From NCBI GenBank assembly GCA_965213575.1, contig CBDBZN010000025.1, forward strand, positions 1-11,324: DNA of 11,324 bases, read 5' to 3'. The stretch is from JAUHXS01 sp965213575. GTDB lineage: Bacteria; Bacteroidota; Bacteroidia; Chitinophagales; JAUHXS01. Shown piece by piece: positions 6,346-11,324 of this stretch. Position 1 is the first letter of the stretch; every line of letters starts with the position of its first letter. A program made the position numbers and the translations under genes. The notes below the pieces were generated by a model that saw only the letters and a program-made list of their open reading frames with translations, did no database searches and was not told where the DNA came from.

Positions 6346-7119
6346 TTAAAAATACTTCTTTTTAAGATCTTTTAACTTTTCCTTCATATCTAAAGGAAAA
6401 TCACTTTTCTGAATCCAGTCGTAATATTGTGGTTCTTTTTGCAAGACATCTTTTACTAACCTACCTTTATTTTTTCCGAAATTAAAAACTTCTTCCCCAT
6501 CCTCGTTGTAGATCATTTTACGGCCAAAATCGACAAATTTCCCATCACTTGAGAAATCAGCTAAAAAATCTATATCATTTTTCAAGTGCTCAGCATATCG
6601 CTCCAATTGGCCTAGCAGTACTTCATAGGTAGCAATAGTGTCAGCCTCTGCACTGTGGGCATTTGTTAATTCTTTATTACAATAAAATTTATAAGCAGCT
6701 TCTAAAGTACGTTTTTCCATCATGTGGAAAATTCTTTGCACATCTATAAATTTAATCTCAGCAGTATCTATTTTAACACCGGCTCTTAAAAACTCTTCTA
6801 TTAATAAAGGAATATCAAATCTATTCGAATTAAAACCTGCAATATCACATCCGGTTATAAAATCTCTTATTTTAAAAGCATGCTCTTTAAAAGTAAGTTC
6901 CTCCACTATATCTCTATCATAAATTCCATGCACCAAAGAAGCATGTAAGGGAATAGGGATGATTGGATTTACTCTTAAGGTTAAAGTTTCGGTAGTATTA
7001 CCAACTAAAACTTTATGAATGCTGATCTCTACAATTCTATCGGTACTTATATTTATTCCTGTCGTTTCTAGATCAATAAAAACTAATGGTTTTTTTAAAT
7101 ACAGTTGTGCTTTAGCCAT
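6346..7119 (-). CDS. DnaQ-like 3'-5' exonuclease (DEDDh)
   Basis: The 257-residue protein carries all DEDDh exonuclease motifs: FIDLETTG (D16, E18), GFNSNRFDIPLL (D102) and NAHSAEADT (H155, D160). It resembles the proofreading epsilon subunit of DNA polymerase III and exonuclease X rather than RNase T. After the roughly 180-residue nuclease domain, a C-terminal segment (FGKNKGRLVKDVLQ, YYDWIQKSDFP) looks like the small domain often attached to exonuclease-X-like proteins (DUF3820-type). Whether it proofreads replication or acts in repair is not shown by the sequence. The ATG overlaps the end of mpl by 8 bp, so the two genes are translated from one message; this link to peptidoglycan recycling is probably positional, not functional. 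Confidence 0.9.
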   Translation of the reverse strand: MAKAQLYLKKPLVFIDLETTGINISTDRIVEISIHKVLVGNTTETLTLRVNPIIPIPLHASLVHGIYDRDIVEELTFKEHAFKIRDFITGCDIAGFNSNRFDIPLLIEEFLRAGVKIDTAEIKFIDVQRIFHMMEKRTLEAAYKFYCNKELTNAHSAEADTIATYEVLLGQLERYAEHLKNDIDFLADFSSDGKFVDFGRKMIYNEDGEEVFNFGKNKGRLVKDVLQKEPQYYDWIQKSDFPLDMKEKLKDLKKKYF

Positions 7120-8473
7120 TTGTTATTTCCTCTGATAATTTAATCATATTAATACCTCCAAAGTTGCCTGAGCTCATCAACAATAAGTTTTTTTCAGTCC
7201 AATTAATATTTTTCAAATATTTTGCTAGCTCATCTATATCTTGATAGACTGCTAATTTATCATTATTAAATGCTTTTTTTATCATTTCAGGATCAATATC
7301 AGGTAATCCTTTGATGGATAACGCATGTTCATCGTAATAAATAATAAGTATGTTTGCATTATCCATAGTCCCTTTGTATTCTTCTAAAAATTTTTCATTT
7401 AAGCTGCTGTAGGTATGTAGTTCCAAACAGGCTACAAGCACCCTTTCAGGATATTGATCTTTTAAAGCTTGAATGGTTGCTTTAACCTTAGAAGGGGCAT
7501 GAGCAAAATCTTTATACACTATACTTTTATCACTTTGACTCAAAAGTTCTAATCTCTTAGCTGCCCCCGCGAAAGACTGAATGGCGTCATAAAAACTGTT
7601 TTCAGGAATACCAATAGCTATACAAATATGTTTAGCAGCTTGTAAGTTTTGCAAATTGTGCCGGCCGAAGATTTTTACCGGAATAGGTGTTTTGTTATTA
7701 TTCAGATAAGTGATATGATTTATAACTTCATTTGGATGTTCGCTATAAGCAATAGCTTCAGGCTTATCTTTTACGTTATCAATTAGATCATTTAGTACCT
7801 CATCTTGCTTACTATAAAACAATTTACCTTTTTTACTAATCTGTTGAATGAATTTTTCAAATTGTGCTATATAGTTTTCAAATGTTGGAAAAACATTGAT
7901 ATGATCCCAAGCAATGCCACTAATTACGGCAACATCAGGTTTATAAAAATGAAATTTGGGCTTTCTGTCAATAGGAGAAGCTAAGTATTCATCTCCCTCG
8001 ATAATAATTAATGGAGCTTCATTAGTAACTTTAACCATTGTTTCAAATCCTTCCAATTGCGCTCCAACTAAATAATCGTAATCATAATCTAATTTTTTCA
8101 AAACATGCATGATCATAGAAGTAATGGTTGTTTTGCCATGGCTTCCGGCTATAACTATTCGTTTTTTATTTTTACTTTGTTCATATATAAATTCCGGATA
8201 AGAATATATTTTAATCCCTAGCTTTTGAGCTTTTAATAACTCGGGATTATCCGGTTTAGCATGCATGCCTAGAATGATAGCATCAATATTTTTATCTATT
8301 TTTTCCGGATGCCATCCAAGTTCTTCTGGTAACAAACTATATTTTTTAAGATTGCTCTTTGCAGGTTCAAAAACCTCATCATCAGATCCGCTTATTTCAA
8401 ATCCTTTATTATGAAGCGCTATAGCAAGATTATGCATTACACTGCCTCCAATTGCAACAAAATGTACTTTCAT
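7112..8473 (-). CDS. mpl: UDP-N-acetylmuramate:L-Ala-gamma-D-Glu-meso-DAP ligase (Mpl)
   Basis: Mpl is a cytosolic Mur ligase that attaches the tripeptide recovered from peptidoglycan turnover directly to UDP-MurNAc, using ATP. The N-terminal nucleotide-binding domain opens with VHFVAIGGSVMHNLA and contains the SGSDDEVFEP turn. The ATP P-loop GSHGKTT is at about 110-116, the EGDEY metal/ATP motif at about 159-163, and VISGIAWDHINVFPT follows. The 453-residue length is right. An in-frame ATG at 8506 would add 11 residues (MLCLNSKNNIR); I prefer 8473 because the protein then starts MKVHFVAIGG, as in the family. It heads a three-gene operon with the exonuclease and glycosyltransferase. It implies meso-DAP peptidoglycan and a recycling route. 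I found no clear promoter upstream; TATGTTTA at 8502-8495 is one base off the -7 consensus. Confidence 0.92.
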   Translation of the reverse strand: MKVHFVAIGGSVMHNLAIALHNKGFEISGSDDEVFEPAKSNLKKYSLLPEELGWHPEKIDKNIDAIILGMHAKPDNPELLKAQKLGIKIYSYPEFIYEQSKNKKRIVIAGSHGKTTITSMIMHVLKKLDYDYDYLVGAQLEGFETMVKVTNEAPLIIIEGDEYLASPIDRKPKFHFYKPDVAVISGIAWDHINVFPTFENYIAQFEKFIQQISKKGKLFYSKQDEVLNDLIDNVKDKPEAIAYSEHPNEVINHITYLNNNKTPIPVKIFGRHNLQNLQAAKHICIAIGIPENSFYDAIQSFAGAAKRLELLSQSDKSIVYKDFAHAPSKVKATIQALKDQYPERVLVACLELHTYSSLNEKFLEEYKGTMDNANILIIYYDEHALSIKGLPDIDPEMIKKAFNNDKLAVYQDIDELAKYLKNINWTEKNLLLMSSGNFGGINMIKLSEEITNG

Positions 8474-8602
8474 CCGTATATTGTTCTTAGAATTTAAACA
8501 TAACATAAAAGAATTTATTTTTTTTCTTTTAAAAAGAACTTTTATTTTAGTGCCGGTGTTAGAGGTGAATTAATCGCGTTTAATATCATAAACAACACAA
8601 TT

Positions 8603-8755
8603 ATGAATAATCGAAAAAATACATCCAAAGTATTAGTATTATCAATTGCATTAACTGTTAGTGCATTTGTATTGTCTTCTTGCGCTTCTCAGAAAAAAAT
8701 GGGATGCCCGGGAGCAATCAGTTCTGCGGATACAATATCTGCAGAAAACTGTTAG
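8603..8755 (+). CDS. Small lipoprotein of 50 residues, unrecognised
   Basis: This short frame encodes a clear lipoprotein precursor: a basic start (MNNRKNTSK), a hydrophobic core (VLVLSIALTVSAFVL), and a lipobox LSSC with Cys27. The mature part would be only 24 residues, CASQKKMGCPGAISSADT plus ISAENC, with further cysteines at 35 and 50. The KKxGCP pattern reminds me of other tiny Bacteroidota lipoproteins, but I cannot name a family or function. It lies 43 bp upstream of ytxJ on the same strand, so the two may be co-transcribed, hinting at a thiol or redox link; that is inference only. No exact TAnnTTTG box precedes it; TATTTTAG at 8543-8550 is one base off. Confidence 0.65.
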   Translation: MNNRKNTSKVLVLSIALTVSAFVLSSCASQKKMGCPGAISSADTISAENC

Positions 8756-8786
8756 TTTTTTCTAAAATTAATAGCTTCAAAAACTA
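8753..8786 (+). other. Possible hairpin between the small lipoprotein gene and ytxJ
   Basis: TAGTTTTT (beginning at the lipoprotein stop codon) can pair over 8 bp with AAAAACTA at 8779-8786 around an 18-base loop. There is no T tract after it, so it is not a standard terminator; it could limit read-through into ytxJ or protect the upstream message. The stem is AT-rich and may be chance. Confidence 0.3.
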
Positions 8787-8798
8787 GTTGGGATATTT

Positions 8799-9146
8799 AT
8801 GTCTGATTGGCACATACTTTCTTCAGTGGAAACATTAAATCAAGCGATTAAAGAATCTAATGCACATCCTATAGCTTTATTTAAGCATAGTACGCGTTGC
8901 CCTATTAGTACAATGGCCAAAAGCAGATTAGAAAGAACTAATAATGATGCTTTAGCTGATCGAATTTATTATTTAGATTTATTAAAATATAGAGATATTT
9001 CTAATGCTATAGCAGAGAAACTTTCTGTTAATCATGAATCGCCGCAAGTGATTGTAGTAAAAAATGGCAAAGCCGCCTACGTAGCAACTCATAATTCTAT
9101 TACACCAGATGATCTGGAAGTTGCTTTAGAATTAGATACTAATTAG
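8799..9146 (+). CDS. ytxJ: Bacillithiol system thioredoxin-like protein YtxJ (monothiol bacilliredoxin type)
   Basis: The 115-residue thioredoxin-fold protein has the defining YtxJ motif, FKHSTRCPIS, with a single active-site cysteine C34, and the cis-proline loop HESPQVIVVKNGKA (P82). YtxJ/BrxC proteins are thought to remove bacillithiol from protein thiols in the cytosol, so the gene suggests the organism makes bacillithiol; no biosynthesis gene (bshA, B, C) is in the window. There is no signal peptide. Its stop codon overlaps the end of the convergent OsmC-family gene by 8 bp, and the small lipoprotein gene lies 43 bp upstream. The segment GGGA shortly before the ATG is at best a weak ribosome-binding site. 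Confidence 0.93.
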   Translation: MSDWHILSSVETLNQAIKESNAHPIALFKHSTRCPISTMAKSRLERTNNDALADRIYYLDLLKYRDISNAIAEKLSVNHESPQVIVVKNGKAAYVATHNSITPDDLEVALELDTN

Positions 9147-9543
9147 GATATACAAAACTTACTCTTTGCTTAATTTCAGGATGAATGCTTTTAGCAACAG
9201 GGCAATTAATAGCCGACTCTTGCAATAATTTCTTTTCATTTGTACTAAATCGTTTATCAAAAATAATTTCAACTTCAATTTTAGTAATTCTGCGAGGGTT
9301 GCTACCCATTATTTTATTGATTTTTATTTTAGGCAAGCCGAGGTCAATATTATGGCCTTTAGCTTTGATAGCCATAATCGTTAACATGCAGCTACCCAAT
9401 GCCGTAGCTACTAGATCCGTAGGAGAAAAAGCCTCTCCTTTACCCTTATTATCAATCGGAGCATCTGTAATAATTGTTTCTCCGGAAGCTATGTGAACGG
9501 CAGAAGTTCGTAAGTCTCCACAATACGTTATATTTGTAAGCAA
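9139..9543 (-). CDS. OsmC family protein (putative thiol peroxide reductase)
   Basis: This 134-residue protein belongs to the OsmC/Ohr fold, which reduces organic hydroperoxides by a pair of cysteines. C52 (ATALGSCMLT) and C114 (INCPVAKS) are the expected catalytic pair. The run GEAFSPTDLVATALGSCM is the core family signature and is close to the general OsmC (YhfA-like) subgroup common in Bacteroidota. I accept a TTG start at 9543, since no in-frame ATG exists upstream before the stop and the spacing of ITYCGDLRT to the start matches relatives. The physiological substrate is unknown. It overlaps ytxJ tail to tail by 8 bp and is divergent from the gene at 9609, with a 65-bp shared upstream region. 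The adjacent ytxJ suggests a role in thiol/oxidative stress. Confidence 0.9.
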   Translation of the reverse strand: MLTNITYCGDLRTSAVHIASGETIITDAPIDNKGKGEAFSPTDLVATALGSCMLTIMAIKAKGHNIDLGLPKIKINKIMGSNPRRITKIEVEIIFDKRFSTNEKKLLQESAINCPVAKSIHPEIKQRVSFVYPN

Positions 9544-9608
9544 TGTATTATTGGTTTTTTTTGTAAATTTAATAAAACTATTTTAACACCACATACGTTA
9601 AATATACT

Positions 9609-10385
9609 GTGAAATTACAATATTTACTATATTTCTTCATTCCCCTGCTCTCAATAAGCTATACTAAAGCTCAAGAAATTGATGTACCTGAAGATGAATT
9701 AAATATTTTAAGGTTAGAAGATTTGAGTTTTGGCATACGGCTTCATTCGCAAGGGCTGGCACTATTTACAGATTATGCAAAACAACTTACTTATTATAAA
9801 AAGAAATTATACCAATTTGAAATCACAGAATATAAAAACTTTAAAGAGAACAGACAGCTTGGTTTAGTAGATCAAAAAATTGGTTATGCCCCACCTCGCC
9901 CCTACGTATATGGAAAGATTAATAATTTTTACCTCGTAAGAGCATTAATCGGAAGGAGAATTCAAAAAGGAGAAAAAGCAGAAAAAAGCGGTATTGAAAT
10001 ATGGAATACTTATTCTTTTGGCCCTTCGATTGGCTTGCTTAAACCTTATTATATTAATTATTATACCGGTGGGACAGATAATGGGCCTGCAATTACCAGA
10101 ATTAAATATACCGGCGATAATAAAGATGAATTTTTGAATCAATACAGCATATATGGCGCCGCGGGATTTTATCGAGGTATTTTTGAATCTAAAATAGTAC
10201 CCGGCCTACATGGAAAATACGGATATCATTTTGATTGGGCACCTTATAAAGACATGGTGAGAGCTTTGGAGGTAGGTGTAATGGCAGACTTATATTTTCA
10301 AAGAGTCCCCATTTTGCTCACTGAAACGAATTCATTCTATTTTTTAAATTTCTACCTTAGCGTGCAATTTGGAAAACGCTGGTAA
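9609..10385 (+). CDS. Secreted, probably outer-membrane beta-barrel protein of unknown function
   Basis: The 258-residue product has a Sec signal peptide (MKLQYLLYFFIPLLSISY, cleavage near KA/QE at residue 21). The start is GTG. The mature part is rich in aromatic residues with short alternating strands (FYLVRALIGRR, IEIWNTYSFGPSIGLLKPYY, FLNFYLSVQFGKRW) and ends in Trp, which suits a small outer-membrane barrel. I recognise LRLEDLSFGIRLHSQG as a pattern seen in Bacteroidota hypothetical proteins but cannot attach a function. It sits 19 bp upstream of lipA on the same strand and is probably co-transcribed with it. No link to lipoate metabolism is evident. A TTTG at 9560-9563 and TATTTTAA at 9579-9586 form at best a degenerate promoter. 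Confidence 0.75.
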   Translation: MKLQYLLYFFIPLLSISYTKAQEIDVPEDELNILRLEDLSFGIRLHSQGLALFTDYAKQLTYYKKKLYQFEITEYKNFKENRQLGLVDQKIGYAPPRPYVYGKINNFYLVRALIGRRIQKGEKAEKSGIEIWNTYSFGPSIGLLKPYYINYYTGGTDNGPAITRIKYTGDNKDEFLNQYSIYGAAGFYRGIFESKIVPGLHGKYGYHFDWAPYKDMVRALEVGVMADLYFQRVPILLTETNSFYFLNFYLSVQFGKRW

Positions 10386-10404
10386 ACTAATCAATGAGCT
10401 ATAG

Positions 10405-11277
10405 ATGTCTTGCGGAACAGATGTAAAAGAAAGGACTAGAGTCAAAAAACCGGATTGGCTGCGCGTAAAGCTCCCTACCGGAGAGAATTATCGAAAGGTA
10501 CGATCGTTAGTAGATACTTATAATTTACACACGATATGTCAAAGTGGTAATTGTCCTAATATGGGAGAATGCTGGGGCGCAGGCACTGCTACTTTCATGA
10601 TCTTAGGGAATGTATGCACCAGAAGTTGTTCTTTCTGTGCCGTTTCCACAGGCAGGCCTCCGGAATATGATGAACAAGAGCCGGACCGGGTAGCAGAAGC
10701 AATTCGTTTAATGCAAGTAAAACATGCAGTAATTACCTCAGTTAACAGAGATGAGCTGAAAGACAGGGGAGCAAAAATATGGCACGAAACGGTAAAAGCA
10801 ATAAAAAGAGAAGCTCCAGGCACTACCATAGAAACGCTCATTCCTGATGTAAAAGGTAATTGGGAAGCCTTGGAAACAATGATTAATCCCGGACAAGAAG
10901 TTGTTTCCCATAATATGGAAACTGTTAGAAGCTTGTATCGAAAGGTAAGGCCTCAAGCAAAATATGAAAGAAGTTTAGAACAAATTAAACGCATTAAAGA
11001 CTTTGGTAAACGCACCAAATCCGGCATCATGGTAGGTTTAGGAGAAAAAAAAGAAGAAGTGATTGAGATCATGGAAGACCTATACGAAGCAGGCTGCGAT
11101 GTATTGACAATAGGCCAATATTTGCAACCTACTAAAATGCATATTGAAGTACAAGAGTTTATAACTCCTGAATTATTTGCAGAATATAAAGATATCGGAC
11201 TAAAAATGGGCTATAAGTATGTAGAAAGTTCTCCATTAGTTCGTTCATCCTATCATGCTGAAAGACATGTTAATTAA
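10405..11277 (+). CDS. lipA: Lipoyl synthase LipA
   Basis: LipA is a cytosolic radical-SAM enzyme that inserts two sulfur atoms into octanoyl groups on lipoyl domains of the 2-oxoacid dehydrogenases and the glycine cleavage H protein. Both iron-sulfur clusters are visible: the auxiliary CX4CX5C motif at C45, C50, C56 (CQSGNCPNMGEC) and the radical-SAM CX3CX2C at C71, C75, C78 (CTRSCSFC). The C-terminal RSSYHA motif that supplies the serine ligand is present. The 290-residue length is normal. The variant VITSVNRDELKDRGAKIW replaces the usual VDRDDLPDGGA; I believe this is typical of Bacteroidota. The ATG is preceded directly by an in-frame TAG, fixing the start. The gene follows the unknown outer-membrane protein by 19 bp. 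Confidence 0.97.
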   Translation: MSCGTDVKERTRVKKPDWLRVKLPTGENYRKVRSLVDTYNLHTICQSGNCPNMGECWGAGTATFMILGNVCTRSCSFCAVSTGRPPEYDEQEPDRVAEAIRLMQVKHAVITSVNRDELKDRGAKIWHETVKAIKREAPGTTIETLIPDVKGNWEALETMINPGQEVVSHNMETVRSLYRKVRPQAKYERSLEQIKRIKDFGKRTKSGIMVGLGEKKEEVIEIMEDLYEAGCDVLTIGQYLQPTKMHIEVQEFITPELFAEYKDIGLKMGYKYVESSPLVRSSYHAERHVN

Positions 11278-11292
11278 AATAGAAATTAAATT

Positions 11293-11324
11293 ATGATTAA
11301 AAAAATCTCTTTAGGAATTCTCAT
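11293..11324 (+). CDS. Start of a probable exported protein (cut by window end)
   Basis: Ten complete codons follow the ATG (MIKKISLGIL) before the window ends. Two lysines followed by a hydrophobic run look like the beginning of a signal peptide or membrane segment. It lies 15 bp after lipA on the same strand, so it may continue the operon. Product cannot be identified. Confidence 0.45.
   Translation, partial: MIKKISLGIL

Noticed and set aside
8471..8602. Divergent promoter pair between mpl and the small lipoprotein gene
   Set aside because: Only -7 boxes with one mismatch (TATGTTTA on minus, TATTTTAG on plus) and no -33 TTG at proper spacing; not strong enough to list as features.
9130..9144. 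AATTAG-ATA-CTAATT hairpin at the ytxJ/OsmC-like gene overlap
   Set aside because: Six AT-rich base pairs with a 3-base loop and no T tract; too weak to call a terminator.

Overview
The window reads as an ordinary chromosomal stretch of an AT-rich member of the Bacteroidota, most likely a free-living Cytophagales- or Flavobacteriia-like organism. Five things point there: a DUF4837 protein; a PorE-like protein (TPR, PD40 propeller, OmpA C-terminal domain) of the type linked to type IX secretion and gliding; a TPR/OmpA-like lipoprotein; bacillithiol-type redox proteins; and start regions without Shine-Dalgarno sequences but with TAnnTTTG -7 boxes. I see no tRNA, rRNA, CRISPR array, insertion sequence or phage gene.

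Layout. 3-428 (+) is the C-terminal end of a DUF4837 protein cut by the window edge. It converges on a two-gene minus-strand operon (2999 to 440): queE, then a PorE-like gene, joined by an ATGA stop/start overlap. Both genes are split by a +1 frame change, queE at a C4 run (2591-2594 on the + strand) and the PorE-like gene near 1724. Each pair of fragments joins into one full-length, well-conserved protein. A divergent intergenic region (3000-3218) carries a good Bacteroidota promoter for queE and a -7 box for the plus-strand TPR/OmpA-like lipoprotein gene (3219-4943). That gene ends at a strong hairpin terminator (4983-5016), followed directly by a ferritin gene (5035-5532).

5561-8473 is a minus-strand operon: mpl (peptidoglycan recycling ligase), a DEDDh 3'-5' exonuclease overlapping it by 8 bp, and a DPM1-like polyprenyl-phosphate glycosyltransferase. 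It converges on ferritin through two consecutive perfect hairpins (5530-5584), the second reaching into the glycosyltransferase coding end.

8603-9543 is a small thiol/redox patch: an unrecognised 50-residue lipoprotein, the bacilliredoxin-like ytxJ, and a convergent OsmC-family peroxide-reductase-like gene overlapping ytxJ by 8 bp. 9609-11277 (+) holds a secreted, probably outer-membrane protein of unknown function followed closely by lipA. The last 32 bases start another gene, apparently encoding an exported protein.

How the genes relate: most are housekeeping or envelope functions (peptidoglycan recycling, lipid-linked sugar donor synthesis, outer membrane/periplasm anchoring, iron storage, thiol redox, lipoate and queuosine cofactors). 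I found no convincing new multi-gene system. The items most worth a second look are the paired frameshifts in the queE/PorE-like operon, the overlooked small lipoprotein beside ytxJ, and the promoter element inside a terminator loop before ferritin.
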